Positions 19,758 to 28,456 of a DNA stretch of 64,000 nt are shown one piece after another. Source of the DNA: Sphingomonas sp. CFBP 13720 (GTDB lineage: Bacteria > Pseudomonadota > Alphaproteobacteria > Sphingomonadales > Sphingomonadaceae). The translations under genes and the position numbers were made by a program. Below the pieces are notes generated by a model, which was not told the origin of the DNA, ran no database searches, and saw nothing but the letters and a program-made list of their open reading frames with translations. Position 1 is the first letter of the stretch. Every line of letters starts with the position of its first letter. The stretch is taken from assembly GCF_014842075.1 (NCBI RefSeq), contig NZ_JACYVA010000001.1:952278-1016277 (forward strand). The letters are read 5' to 3'.

Positions 19758-21011
19758 ATGGCGACAGCTTCGACCGGCCGGATCGGCACGCTCGATTTCG
19801 TGCGGGGGGTTGCCGTGATGGGCATCCTGCTGCTTAACATCGTTTCGTTCGGCATGCCGATCGCGGCCTATGTCAATCCGCTGGCCTATGGCGGGGCGGA
19901 CGGGATCGATCTCGCGGTCTATCTGACGAATTTCGTGCTGTTCGACGGCAAGATGCGCGGGCTGTTCTCATTCCTGTTCGGCGCGTCGATGCTGCTGGTG
20001 CTCGATCGTGCAGCGGCGGCGGGTCTCGACCCGGTGGCGATCCATACGCGGCGGATGCTGGTCCTGTTCTGCGTCGGCATCGCCCATCTGTTGCTGATCT
20101 GGCGCGGCGACATCCTGCATCATTATGCCATCGTCGGCATGATCGCGGTCCTGTTCCGCCGGGCGTCGGTCGCCCGGCTGGTAGGATGGGGCATCGCGCT
20201 GATCGTGCTCCAGACGCTGAACATCGGCTCGCTGGTGCTCGTGATCGCCAGCGCGACGCACGATGTGGCAGGCAACGATCCGAAGGCGGCTGCGTCGGGC
20301 GCGCAATTCCTCGCCGAAATGGCGCATGGCTTCGGCACCCCTTCGCCCGCCGCCGAACTGGCGCTGTACCGAGGGGGCTATGCGGACGTCGTCGCGGGCC
20401 GGTTCGCTACATCCTGGTCCACCCCGATGTGGAGCCTGTTACAGGTCGGGCTGGAAACATTGGGATATATGCTGTTCGGCATGGCGGCCTTCCGTTCGGG
20501 GCTGCTGACCGGCGACTGGCTGCGCGTGCGCTATGTCCGATGGCTCGCGATCAGCCTCACGATCGGGCTGACCGGCTATACGCTGCTGGCGATCGACATG
20601 GTGCGCCACGGTTTCGCATTGCAGACGATGGTACGCGACTGGCTGATGCTGACCACGCCGCTTCGACCATTCATGGTCGTCGGATGGGCATGCCTGCTCA
20701 ACCTCACGATGCGGCCCGGCGGATGGCTGACCGGCCGGATCGCCGCGGCGGGGCGGATGGCATTCACCAACTATCTGATGACCAGCATCCTGTGTTCGAC
20801 GTTCTTCAACGGCTATGGGCTGGGAATGTTCGGGCACCTGTCGCGCGCCGGCCTATATTTCGTGGTCGCGGCGATGTGGGCGTTGATCCTGTTTTGGTCG
20901 CGCCCGTGGCTCGAACGATTCCGCTTCGGCCCGTTCGAATGGGCGTGGCGGTCGCTCGCGCGATGGGAATGGCAGCCGATGCGCGTCGAGCCGACCGCTA
21001 CGACACGATGA
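19758..21011 (+). CDS. DUF418-family membrane protein
   Basis: The product of about 417 residues begins with GTLDFVRGVAVMGILLLNIVSF, the hallmark of the DUF418/YeiB family, followed by some ten hydrophobic spans. The C-terminal DUF418 region holds SLLQVGLETLGYMLFGMA and RMAFTNYLMTSI. Function is unknown; related proteins are proposed transporters or acyltransferase-like enzymes. I start at ATG 19758, where GGGGGA lies upstream. Confidence 0.85.
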   Translation: MATASTGRIGTLDFVRGVAVMGILLLNIVSFGMPIAAYVNPLAYGGADGIDLAVYLTNFVLFDGKMRGLFSFLFGASMLLVLDRAAAAGLDPVAIHTRRMLVLFCVGIAHLLLIWRGDILHHYAIVGMIAVLFRRASVARLVGWGIALIVLQTLNIGSLVLVIASATHDVAGNDPKAAASGAQFLAEMAHGFGTPSPAAELALYRGGYADVVAGRFATSWSTPMWSLLQVGLETLGYMLFGMAAFRSGLLTGDWLRVRYVRWLAISLTIGLTGYTLLAIDMVRHGFALQTMVRDWLMLTTPLRPFMVVGWACLLNLTMRPGGWLTGRIAAAGRMAFTNYLMTSILCSTFFNGYGLGMFGHLSRAGLYFVVAAMWALILFWSRPWLERFRFGPFEWAWRSLARWEWQPMRVEPTATTR

Positions 21012-21014
21012 AAT

Positions 21015-21054
21015 ATTGCGAGTGACACGCAATACGCATTGCGAACGATTTGCA
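21015..21054 (+). promoter_or_regulatory. Overlapping inverted repeats (iron-box-like operators) before bfd
   Basis: Half-sites alternate: ATTGCG (21015-21020), CGCAAT (21028-21033), ATTGCG (21038-21043), then TGCGAA-CGA-TTTGCA (21040-21054). The first three form two perfect palindromes sharing the middle half-site. The last is a 15-base palindrome with one mismatch. TTGCGA (21039-21044) and TACACG (21062-21067), 17 bases apart, could be the promoter, so the array would cover the -35. Fur-family sites in alphaproteobacteria are of this TTGC-rich kind; the regulator is inferred. Confidence 0.55.
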
Positions 21055-21093
21055 CTAGCGCTACACGAGCCATGTCGAAACGAAGGGTCGAAC

Positions 21094-21264
21094 ATGGTCG
21101 TTTGTGTTTGCAATGCCATACGGGAACGGGACGTGCGACAGGCCGCACGGTGCGGGGCGAACACCACCTGCCAGGCCTATCGCCAGCTTGGATGCCAGGC
21201 GAAATGCGGCCAGTGCGTAGCGTTCGCGCGAGCCATTATCGAGGACGAGCGCGCGGCTGCGTAG
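21094..21264 (+). CDS. bfd: Bacterioferritin-associated ferredoxin
   Basis: The 56-residue product has the Bfd [2Fe-2S] ligand set: CVC at residues 4-6 and CGQC at 38-41, in the BFD-like fold (VVCVCNAIRERDVRQAAR). Bfd reduces bacterioferritin heme to release stored iron. It has one extra cysteine each at 20, 26 and 34. It precedes bfr in the same direction, with an operator array upstream. Confidence 0.9.
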   Translation: MVVCVCNAIRERDVRQAARCGANTTCQAYRQLGCQAKCGQCVAFARAIIEDERAAA

Positions 21265-21368
21265 CGTTCGCAACTGCAACAAACCGCAGTTTTCCGCCAT
21301 TTTCGGGCTGTCCCAACGCCGATGATCCGCGTACAAGCGCGGTCATCGACTATACAGGGAACGGACAC

Positions 21369-21860
21369 GTGAAGGGCGACGCCAAAGTCATCGAATATCT
21401 GAACCAGGCGCTCGAAAACGAGCTGACTGCGGTCAATCAATACTGGCTGCATTACCGCCTGCTCGACCATTGGGGCGTCTACAAGCTGGCGCAGTTCGAA
21501 CGGCACGAATCGATCGACGAGATGAAGCACGCCGACCGTCTGGCCGAGCGTATCCTGTTCCTCGACGGGCTGCCCAATTTCCAGAAGCTGGGTAGACTGC
21601 GAGTCGGTGAGACGGTCGAGGAAGTGCTGAAGTCCGATCTGGCGATCGAGATCGAAGCGGTGGCGCAGCTGCGTGAAGCGGTCGCCTATTGCGAAACCGT
21701 ACGCGACTTCGTCAGCCGCGACCTGTTCGCTGAAATCCTCATGAACGAGGAAGAGCATGTCGACACGCTGGAAACCCAGTTCGAGATGATCGAACGGATG
21801 GGCATCCACAACTACATCCAGCTCAACTCGAAGTCGCAATACGACATCGTGGAGGGATGA
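21369..21860 (+). CDS. bfr: Bacterioferritin
   Basis: The protein of about 163 residues is Bfr, a 24-mer iron store. The heme-ligating methionine lies in HESIDEMKHADRLAERI together with ferroxidase glutamate and histidine. E18-type (NELTAVNQYWLHYR) and the EEEHVDTLE pair complete the dinuclear site. I chose GTG 21369, with AGGGAACGG upstream, because no ATG fits. It follows bfd by 104 bases. Confidence 0.93.
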   Translation: MKGDAKVIEYLNQALENELTAVNQYWLHYRLLDHWGVYKLAQFERHESIDEMKHADRLAERILFLDGLPNFQKLGRLRVGETVEEVLKSDLAIEIEAVAQLREAVAYCETVRDFVSRDLFAEILMNEEEHVDTLETQFEMIERMGIHNYIQLNSKSQYDIVEG

Positions 21861-21869
21861 AGACCGCCG

Positions 21870-21901
21870 CGTCCGCTGCCCCTAATTGGGGGTAGCGGAC
21901 G
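21870..21901. terminator. Bidirectional terminator between bfr and the Hpt gene
   Basis: CGTCCGCT (21870-21877) pairs with AGCGGACG (21894-21901), and the inner CCCC/GGGG extends the stem around a TAATT loop. It lies between two converging genes. Confidence 0.55.
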
Positions 21902-21925
21902 TAGCAGCATCTACTCACCCGATCG

Positions 21926-22336
21926 TCAGCCCAGCGCGCGCCGCCCGAACCCGGCCGGCCGCCGCGTCACCAGCGGGTTGGCCTCGCGATCGAGGATCGC
22001 CAGCGTCGCGTCGAATACCGGGCGCAGCCGGGCGACATGCTCGATCGCCTCGGTCGGGACGTCGTGGCGTTCGATACAGTCGCGCGCGATCGCTTCGATC
22101 CCCTCCGCGATATCGGACAGCGGCTCCGCACCGAACTGGCGCGCTTCGCCTTTCAGCGTATGCGCGGGCAGTACCATCGCCGCCGCATTCTGGTCGCGCA
22201 TCGCCCGTTCGATCCCGGCTACCGACTTGATGCCGTCTTCGCGGAAATAGCCGAGGATGCGGACGAAATTCGCACCCAGTTCGGCGCGCGCACGCGAAAG
22301 CGCCAGCGGATCAATCAGTTGGTCGTCGGTCGCCAT
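21926..22336 (-). CDS. Stand-alone histidine phosphotransfer (Hpt) protein
   Basis: The 136-residue product is an Hpt domain. H59 in LPAHTLKGEARQFGA is the phosphorylated histidine, followed by the helix ADPLSDIAEGIEAIAR-type sequence. Such proteins relay phosphate between hybrid kinases and response regulators. None lies nearby, so its partners are elsewhere. GGGGAGG precedes ATG 22336. The last 20 residues are basic and probably disordered. Confidence 0.85.
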   Translation of the reverse strand: MATDDQLIDPLALSRARAELGANFVRILGYFREDGIKSVAGIERAMRDQNAAAMVLPAHTLKGEARQFGAEPLSDIAEGIEAIARDCIERHDVPTEAIEHVARLRPVFDATLAILDREANPLVTRRPAGFGRRALG

Positions 22337-22428
22337 GTTCGCCTCCCCGGCCCCCGCGCGAGGGTCCGTACCGCACCGATAGCGCGAATGGGGTAAACGA
22401 GACGTTTCGGCGACACGCGAAACCCGCG

Positions 22429-23691
22429 TCAGGCGATCAGCAATCCTGCCAGCGCCGCCGACATCAGATTGGCGAGGCTGCCCGCCACCAGCGCACGGAT
22501 GCCCAGCTTCGCGATCATCGGGCGCTGGTTGGGAGCAAGGCTGCCGGTCACCGCCATCTGGATCGCGATCGACGAAAAATTGGCGAAGCCGCACAGGGCG
22601 AAGGTGATGACCGCGATCGTCCGCGCCGACAGCGCCGTCCCCGCTTCGCCCAGCGAGATATAGGCGACGAATTCGTTCAGCACGACTTTCTGCCCGAACA
22701 GTCCGCCGGCGATCCCCGCCTCGTTCCACGGCACGTTCAGCAGCACCATCACCGGGGCGAACACATATCCCAGCAACCGCTGGAAGCTGAGATCCGCGAT
22801 CCCGAACCAGTTGCCCACACCGCCCAAAAGGCCGTTCGCCAATGCGACCAGCGCAACGAACGCCAGCACCATCGCACCAACCGCCACGGCCAGCTTCACG
22901 CCGGTCTGCGCACCCTGCGCCGCCGCCATGATCAGGTTCGCCGGGCGTTCCTCGTCGTGCGTCGCCTCGGCCAGCGCGATCGCTTCGGCCTCGCGATCGT
23001 CGCCCAGCGGTAGTTCACCGGCAGCCGGTTCGGGTGTGTCGGGCATGATGATCTTCGCCATCAGGATGCCGCCCGGCGCCGCCATGAAGCTGGCCGCTAA
23101 TAGGAAATCGATGCGAATGCCCATCGATGCATAGGCCGCGAGGATCGTTCCCGCCACACCCGCCATCCCGCTGGTCATCACCGTGAACAACTGCGCGGGG
23201 GTAAGGCCGGCCAGATAGGGGCGGATGACCAGCGGTGATTCGCTTTGTCCGACGAAGATGTTGGCGGCGGCGCACAGGGATTCGACCTTGCTGACGCCGA
23301 TCACCCGTTCGATGCCGCCGCCGATCCAGCGGACCACCAGTTGCATGATGCCAAGGTAATAGAGGATCGACACCAGCGACGCGAAAAAGATGATGACCGG
23401 CAGCGCGGCGATGGCGAAGCTGTTGCCGCCGATCTCGGGCCGGGCGAGCGGCCCGAACAGGAACGACGTGCCCGCATTGGCATAGCCCAGCAGGTTGGCG
23501 ACCCCGCCCGACAGGAACCCCAACACGCCCTTGCCCCATGGCGTGTACAGCACCAGCACGGCGATGCCCGCCTGCAACGCGAATGCCGCCGCGACCACGC
23601 GCAGGCGGATCGCCCGGCGGTTGGTCGACAATGCCACTGCGATTGCAAGGATCACGACGATCCCGGCAATGCCGATGAGAAACTGAGTCAT
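22429..23691 (-). CDS. Concentrative nucleoside transporter (NupC family)
   Basis: The 420-residue protein has about ten membrane spans. Its CNT-family signatures include GGNSFAIAALPVIIFFASLVSILYYLGIMQ, CAAANIFVGQSESPLVIRPYL, the gate glycine region and FGQKVVLNEFVAYISLG near the C terminus. These use proton or sodium gradients to import nucleosides. I start at ATG 23691, giving MTQFLIGIAGIVV. It diverges from the queuosine-precursor transporter gene. Confidence 0.92.
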   Translation of the reverse strand: MTQFLIGIAGIVVILAIAVALSTNRRAIRLRVVAAAFALQAGIAVLVLYTPWGKGVLGFLSGGVANLLGYANAGTSFLFGPLARPEIGGNSFAIAALPVIIFFASLVSILYYLGIMQLVVRWIGGGIERVIGVSKVESLCAAANIFVGQSESPLVIRPYLAGLTPAQLFTVMTSGMAGVAGTILAAYASMGIRIDFLLAASFMAAPGGILMAKIIMPDTPEPAAGELPLGDDREAEAIALAEATHDEERPANLIMAAAQGAQTGVKLAVAVGAMVLAFVALVALANGLLGGVGNWFGIADLSFQRLLGYVFAPVMVLLNVPWNEAGIAGGLFGQKVVLNEFVAYISLGEAGTALSARTIAVITFALCGFANFSSIAIQMAVTGSLAPNQRPMIAKLGIRALVAGSLANLMSAALAGLLIA

Positions 23692-23820
23692 AAACGCATT
23701 CGCCCAACCCGCCGCCCGCCCCGGACGGCCCAAACCCCTGCGACATGCCACGCGGATCGGTGCGACGCCAGCGGCACAAACGCTTTTGCCACCACGTGTA
23801 TTGGACGTTAGCTAGGGGCG

Positions 23821-24477
23821 ATGACCAACCTCGCTCCCCCTTCGGCCGCGCCGCCGATCCCCCGCGCGCTGTTCGTGCTGTCGATCTTCTATGGCGGCAT
23901 GGTCTGCATCGCGGGCGTGCTGGGCAACAAGCAGGTCGCGCTCGGCCCGCTGGCGGTGGAGGCGGGGATCTTCGCCTTCCTGCTATTGGTGGTGGTGTCC
24001 AGCGCGGTCGCCGAACTTTATGGTCCGCGTCTGGCCAAACAACTGGTGTGGTTCGGTTTCCTGCCACTGCTCGCATCGATCGCGCTGGTCGCGATCGTGC
24101 TGGAACTGCCCGCCGCCGACAGCATGGAGGCGGAACGGCTGACGGCATTCGACCTGATCATGCGGTCCAACCTGCGCATCTGGATGGCAGGGATCATCGC
24201 ATATGGCGTGTCGCAAACGCTGAACGTAACGATCTTCGGCTGGCTGAAACGCGGCGAAGGCAAGCTGTTGTGGCTGCGCGCGGCCATTGCGAGCGTGTTG
24301 TCGCAGGTGGTCGACACGCTGATCTTCATCTCGGTCGCGTTCTACGGCGTGTTCCCGATCGGCCAGTTGGTCGTGGGGCAGATGCTGACCAAGGTGATCC
24401 TGTCGATCGTGCTGGTTCCGCCGCTGATCTATGCGTTCGTCGGACTGGGACGGCGGCTGGATCGGGGGGCGATGTAG
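23821..24477 (+). CDS. Queuosine precursor transporter (VUT/YhhQ family)
   Basis: The 218-residue protein has six hydrophobic spans and matches the YhhQ/VUT family: LFVLSIFYGGMVCIAGVLGNKQV, then a central LKRGEGKLLWLRAAIASVLSQVVDTLIFI, the most conserved block. YhhQ imports preQ0/preQ1 for tRNA queuosine. No preQ1 riboswitch was recognised in the 129 bases upstream. Confidence 0.9.
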   Translation: MTNLAPPSAAPPIPRALFVLSIFYGGMVCIAGVLGNKQVALGPLAVEAGIFAFLLLVVVSSAVAELYGPRLAKQLVWFGFLPLLASIALVAIVLELPAADSMEAERLTAFDLIMRSNLRIWMAGIIAYGVSQTLNVTIFGWLKRGEGKLLWLRAAIASVLSQVVDTLIFISVAFYGVFPIGQLVVGQMLTKVILSIVLVPPLIYAFVGLGRRLDRGAM

Positions 24478-24486
24478 AAGAAGGCT

Positions 24487-24633
24487 GGTTCACGCGAAGG
24501 CGCGGAGGCGCGAAGGGGTTGCGTCTGCGGCACAGGCTTGCCGCGTCAGCGGCTGTATCGCCATTCGTACCCGCCGTAAGAACGGCCCGCAAGGAACGCG
24601 ACGCCTCCGCGCCTTCGCGCCTTCGCGTGAACC
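24487..24633. repeat. Long inverted repeat with 30-base arms
   Basis: The left arm (24487-24516) reads GGTTCACGCGAAGGCGCGGA and continues AGGCGCGAAGG-like. Its reverse complement returns at 24604-24633 with two mismatches, and 87 bases lie between. The transcript would fold into a large hairpin. It sits nine bases past the transporter gene and before argB, a typical sphingomonad intergenic palindrome site. It may also end transcription. Confidence 0.7.
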
Positions 24634-24675
24634 CAATTCTTTCCTCTTGCCCCCTACCCGGCTAAAGGCCCGCGC

Positions 24676-25572
24676 ATGACCCATGCTCCCGATCCCCGGA
24701 TGCTCGCCAAGGCGGAAACGCTGACCGAGGCGCTGCCGTATCTGCAACGCTATGCCGGGCGCACCTTCGTCGTGAAATATGGCGGCCATGCGATGGGCGA
24801 CCCCGAACTCGCGCGCGACTTTGCCGAGGACGTGGTGCTGCTCAAGGCGGTCGGGATCAACCCCGTCGTCGTCCATGGCGGCGGACCGCAGATTGGCGCG
24901 ATGCTCAAGCGGCTGGGCGTCGAATCGCGCTTCGTCGATGGGCTGCGCGTGACCGACGCACAGACGGCGGAAGTCGCGGAAATGGTGCTGGCGGGCAAGA
25001 TCAACAAGGAAATCGTCGCGTGGATCGCGCAGGCGGGCGGCAAGGCGGTCGGCATCTCCGGCAAGGACGCGCGGCTCGTCATCGCCGAAAAGGTCAGCCG
25101 CAGCGAACCCGACCGGACGCAGGGGATCGAGCGTCACGTCGATCTGGGCTTCGTCGGCGAACCGGTGGCAGTCGATCCGACGATCCTGCACAGCCTTGCC
25201 CGCGACGGGTTCATCCCGGTGGTCGCGCCGGTCGCGCTGGGCGCCGATGGCCACACCTACAACATCAATGCCGACACCATGGCCGGCGCGATCGCCGGGG
25301 CGATGGGCGCGTCGCGCTTCTTCCTGCTGACCGACGTCGCTGGCGTGCTGGACAAAACCGGCGAACTGCTGACCGATCTCGATCCGGCGCGCATCGCCGA
25401 ACTGAAGGCCGACGGCACGATCAAGGGCGGCATGATTCCAAAGGTCGAGACCTGCGTCAATGCGGTGGCGCAGGGGGTCGATGCGGCGGTGATCCTCGAC
25501 GGCCGGGTGCCACATGGCATGCTGCTGGAAATCTTCACCGAACAAGGTGCGGGCACGCTCGTTCGCGCCTGA
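24676..25572 (+). CDS. argB: Acetylglutamate kinase
   Basis: The 298-residue protein is ArgB. It has [11 protein letters not shown], the substrate loop [29 protein letters not shown], and the ATP-side [12 protein letters not shown] with [10 protein letters not shown]. It phosphorylates N-acetylglutamate in arginine synthesis. Length fits the arginine-sensitive, hexameric type. Adjacent genes are not arginine-related. Confidence 0.97.
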   Translation: MTHAPDPRMLAKAETLTEALPYLQRYAGRTFVVKYGGHAMGDPELARDFAEDVVLLKAVGINPVVVHGGGPQIGAMLKRLGVESRFVDGLRVTDAQTAEVAEMVLAGKINKEIVAWIAQAGGKAVGISGKDARLVIAEKVSRSEPDRTQGIERHVDLGFVGEPVAVDPTILHSLARDGFIPVVAPVALGADGHTYNINADTMAGAIAGAMGASRFFLLTDVAGVLDKTGELLTDLDPARIAELKADGTIKGGMIPKVETCVNAVAQGVDAAVILDGRVPHGMLLEIFTEQGAGTLVRA

Positions 25573-25634
25573 GCCTTTCACCGGACGCTTCCGGTTCCTA
25601 TAATCATATCCTGTCCGTAACGGAGGCCCATGCC

Positions 25635-25937
25635 TTGAACGTCCTGCTCGATATCATCCAGGTGCTGCTGAACGTTCTATGGTGGATCATCATCATTCAG
25701 GCGATCCTGTCGATCCTCATTTCGTTCAACGTCATCAACACCCAGAATGATCTGGTCCGTCAGCTCTACAGCGGGCTGTTGACCGTGACCGAACCGATCT
25801 ATCGGCCGGTGCGCCGCGTCCTGCCCGACTTCGGCGCGCTCGACTTCGCGCCGTTCGTGGTGCTGATCGGCATCCAGATCCTCGAACGGATCATCATTCC
25901 CGCCATCGAACGCAACACCACCGCAACGTTCATTTGA
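25635..25937 (+). CDS. YggT-family membrane protein
   Basis: The 100-residue product has two hydrophobic segments: VLLDIIQVLLNVLWWIIIIQAI and FAPFVVLIGIQILERIIIP. Between them lies the YggT hallmark TEPIYRPVRRVLPDFGALDF. The function is unknown, although links to division and osmotic stress are reported for the family. It uses a TTG start at 25635 with CGGAGG upstream. The nearby ATG is out of frame. Its 3' end overlaps the converging hydrolase gene by eight bases. Confidence 0.87.
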   Translation: MNVLLDIIQVLLNVLWWIIIIQAILSILISFNVINTQNDLVRQLYSGLLTVTEPIYRPVRRVLPDFGALDFAPFVVLIGIQILERIIIPAIERNTTATFI

Positions 25938-26814
25938 GGAACCGGTCGACCGCCGCCGCAAAGGCGGCGGGCTGGTCCAGCATGATGAAGTGATAGCTGT
26001 CGGCGACGGGTTCCAGCGTCGCCGGGCTGCCCGCATACGCCTTGCCCCAGATCGTGGTAGCGATCGGCCCCGCCCCCGTCGCATAGAGCACCGTAAACGG
26101 CCTTGCGCGGATGCTGGTCAGATCGGGCGTCGCATCGGTCGTCATGTCGTCGTACATCGCGCGCGCCACGACGCGCTGATCGGCGGCGTTGCTCCAGTTG
26201 GCGACCCGTATCCGTCCCGCCGGGTGGTTCGACCAGATGCCGCCGGGATCGGTGGTCACCGGCGGACGCGGGGTGCCGTGCGTCGCCGCGATCGCGTCGC
26301 GCATCGTCGCCGCCTGCGGGCCGATCTCCGCTGCCGTCCGGCCCGGCGCGATGATCGCACCGATGAAGGGCAGCGCATCGACCACCATCAGTCGCCCGAC
26401 GGCGTCGGGATGGCGTGCGGCGAGCAGCATCCCCGCCAGCCCACCCAGCGAGTGGCCGATCACCGCTGGCCGTTCCAGCTTCTGCGTAACGATAAAGTCG
26501 TTCAGGTCGCCGACGATCCCGTCGAGCACGCCGTCGGACAGGTTCGCGCGCGGATCGTCACCGCCGAAGCCGTTGACCTGCACCAGATACACGCGATGCG
26601 TTTTCGCCAGCGCCGGGGCAATCCCGTCCCACACCGCACGCGGCGTGGCGAGGCCGGGGATCAGGATCACGGGCGGCCCCGCCCCGATCGCGGTGACCGA
26701 CACATGCGGAAGCTGAACCATCGGCGCGGCGACAACCGGTGTCGGCGCGGTCTGGGCCATGGCAGCGGGCGCGGCGGCGATCAGGGTGGATATGGCAAGG
26801 AACGTGCGGATCAT
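25930..26814 (-). CDS. Secreted alpha/beta hydrolase
   Basis: The 294-residue protein begins with a signal peptide (hydrophobic run, AMAQ cleavage). It has an alpha/beta-hydrolase core: oxyanion strand PVILIPGLATP, nucleophile elbow VIGHSLGGLAG, and a final histidine in SYHFIMLDQP. It is likely a periplasmic esterase or peptidase-like enzyme; substrate unknown. Its ATG overlaps the stop of the HTH gene, which in turn overlaps the membrane protein gene. Confidence 0.87.
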   Translation of the reverse strand: MIRTFLAISTLIAAAPAAMAQTAPTPVVAAPMVQLPHVSVTAIGAGPPVILIPGLATPRAVWDGIAPALAKTHRVYLVQVNGFGGDDPRANLSDGVLDGIVGDLNDFIVTQKLERPAVIGHSLGGLAGMLLAARHPDAVGRLMVVDALPFIGAIIAPGRTAAEIGPQAATMRDAIAATHGTPRPPVTTDPGGIWSNHPAGRIRVANWSNAADQRVVARAMYDDMTTDATPDLTSIRARPFTVLYATGAGPIATTIWGKAYAGSPATLEPVADSYHFIMLDQPAAFAAAVDRFLK

Positions 26815-27020
26815 AACGCTTTCTCCTGCGAAGGGCTGACGAACACCTGTTCGATCGCTAGATCGAACAGTTCGGCGATACGGAAGGCGAGCGGAAGCGA
26901 AGGGTCGTAGCGGCCGGTCTCGATGGCGTTCACGCTCTGGCGCGATACGTCGAGCCGTTCGGCCAGATGCTGTTGCGACCAGCCACGCTCGGCACGCAGG
27001 GCACGCAGATGATTGTTCAT
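26811..27020 (-). CDS. XRE/Cro-type helix-turn-helix regulator
   Basis: The 69-residue protein is a minimal XRE repressor of the YozG type. Residues 15-40, QQHLAERLDVSRQSVNAIE, are the helix-turn-helix, followed by TGRYDPSLPLAFRIAELFDL. No separate effector domain is present. It is translationally joined to a membrane protein upstream and a hydrolase downstream, and probably regulates its own operon. Confidence 0.88.
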   Translation of the reverse strand: MNNHLRALRAERGWSQQHLAERLDVSRQSVNAIETGRYDPSLPLAFRIAELFDLAIEQVFVSPSQEKAL

Positions 27021-27427
27021 GCGAATCTTTCGCGCATGCGCAGCGCGGCGCGAACCATGGCGGCCACCCCCTGTGCCCCGAACCACAGCATGGCGACGTG
27101 ATAGCCCTTCATCCCCTGCGTCAGCCCGAATCCTTCGAGGAAGCCCCAGGCGGTCGTAATCGACAGCGTCGCTCCGGTGGCGACCAGCAGATCATGGACC
27201 ATCTGGGCGCGCAGATATTCGTCGCGCATTTCGACCAGCAGCCGCCCGATCACGACGAACACGAACGCGATCGGCAATGCCGGCAATATCGCGGCGACAT
27301 AGGCCAGCGCACCCGATGGCGGTGCATGACGGAACCACAGGTTCACGCCGACCAGCGTGATCGCGTACACCGTCATCGTACTGAACAGGCGTATCGTGTA
27401 GCGTTTCATCTCTGGCGGTATGGGCAT
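27017..27427 (-). CDS. Membrane protein paired with the XRE regulator
   Basis: The 136-residue product has four hydrophobic spans (FSTMTVYAITLVGVNLWF, AAILPALPIAFVFVVIG, LLVATGATLSITTAWGF, VAMLWFGAQGVAAMVR) joined by short charged loops. It starts at ATG 27427, with GGAGGA upstream. Its stop overlaps the HTH start by ATGA. Pairs of a small membrane protein and a YozG-type regulator are common; the job is unknown. I do not recognise a named domain. Confidence 0.75.
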   Translation of the reverse strand: MPIPPEMKRYTIRLFSTMTVYAITLVGVNLWFRHAPPSGALAYVAAILPALPIAFVFVVIGRLLVEMRDEYLRAQMVHDLLVATGATLSITTAWGFLEGFGLTQGMKGYHVAMLWFGAQGVAAMVRAALRMRERFA

Positions 27428-27492
27428 GGTGGCGTCCTCCACGATTGTGAAGGACGCTTTACATGACAAGGTCGCTTTACGTCAAGCGTCCT

Positions 27493-28362
27493 TTACCGGG
27501 TCGGCACCGGCTCCGCGCCCGAATAGTCATAGAAGCCGCGCTTGACCTTCCGACCGTACCAGCCCGCCTCGACATATTTGACCAGCAGCGGCGCGGGACG
27601 GAATTTGGGATCGCCCGTCCCTTCGAACAGCACGCGAGTGATTTCGAGGCAGGTGTCCAGCCCGATGAAATCCGCCAGCGTGAACGGTCCCATCGGATGG
27701 TTCAGCCCCAACTGGCACGCCGCATCGATATCCGCGATCGTCGCCACGCCTTCGCCCAGCGCGAAACAGGCTTCGTTGAGCATCGGCATCAGCACGCGGT
27801 TGACGATGAAGCCCGGCGCATCGTTGGCATGGACGATCCGCTTGTTCAGGCTCTGCCCGAACGCCTCGACCGCCGCGACCGTCGCGTCGCTGGTCGCCAG
27901 CCCGCGGATCAGTTCGATCAGCCCCATCACCGGCACCGGGTTGAAGAAATGCACCCCCATGAACCGTGCGGGATCATGCGCCGCCTGCGCCAGCCGCGTG
28001 ATCGGGATCGACGAGGTGTTGCTGGCAAGGATCGCGCTGTCCGACAGTCCCTTGGCAACCGTCTCGAAGATCTGGCGCTTCACGCTTTCGCGCTCGGTCG
28101 CCGCTTCGATCACCAGATCGCACGGCGTCATTGCGGCAAGGTCGCCGACGGGTTCGATCGCGTCGAGCGCGGCCTTCGCGGCATCGGCGGTGATCTTTTC
28201 CTTCTCGACCGCGCGGGCAAGCTGTCGTGCGATACCGTCCTTGCCGGACTGCGCGCGTTCGACCGACATGTCGGACAACAGCACACGATACCCCGCCTTT
28301 GCCGATACCTGCGCGATGCCTGCGCCCATCTGGCCCGCGCCGATCACTCCGATGACGTTCAT
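27493..28362 (-). CDS. 3-hydroxybutyryl-CoA dehydrogenase
   Basis: The 289-residue protein has the NAD loop [20 protein letters not shown] and [13 protein letters not shown]. The catalytic [12 protein letters not shown] is followed by the C-terminal domain ([35 protein letters not shown]). This fits single-domain 3-hydroxyacyl-CoA dehydrogenases such as PaaH/Hbd, acting in butyrate, PHB or aromatic breakdown. GGAG lies before ATG 28362. Confidence 0.93.
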   Translation of the reverse strand: MNVIGVIGAGQMGAGIAQVSAKAGYRVLLSDMSVERAQSGKDGIARQLARAVEKEKITADAAKAALDAIEPVGDLAAMTPCDLVIEAATERESVKRQIFETVAKGLSDSAILASNTSSIPITRLAQAAHDPARFMGVHFFNPVPVMGLIELIRGLATSDATVAAVEAFGQSLNKRIVHANDAPGFIVNRVLMPMLNEACFALGEGVATIADIDAACQLGLNHPMGPFTLADFIGLDTCLEITRVLFEGTGDPKFRPAPLLVKYVEAGWYGRKVKRGFYDYSGAEPVPTR

Positions 28363-28456
28363 GCTCTACTCCTCTGGTCGGCCGCCGTCCGGCGAAACAT
28401 TTCCGCGCTGTCGATAGCGGGTTTCGGCAATCGGTGCAGCGCGGTAATCGCGCTCA

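Noticed and set aside
23692..23820. Possible preQ1 riboswitch before the queuosine-precursor transporter
   Set aside because: No recognisable preQ1 aptamer stem and A-rich tail could be read in this GC-rich spacer.
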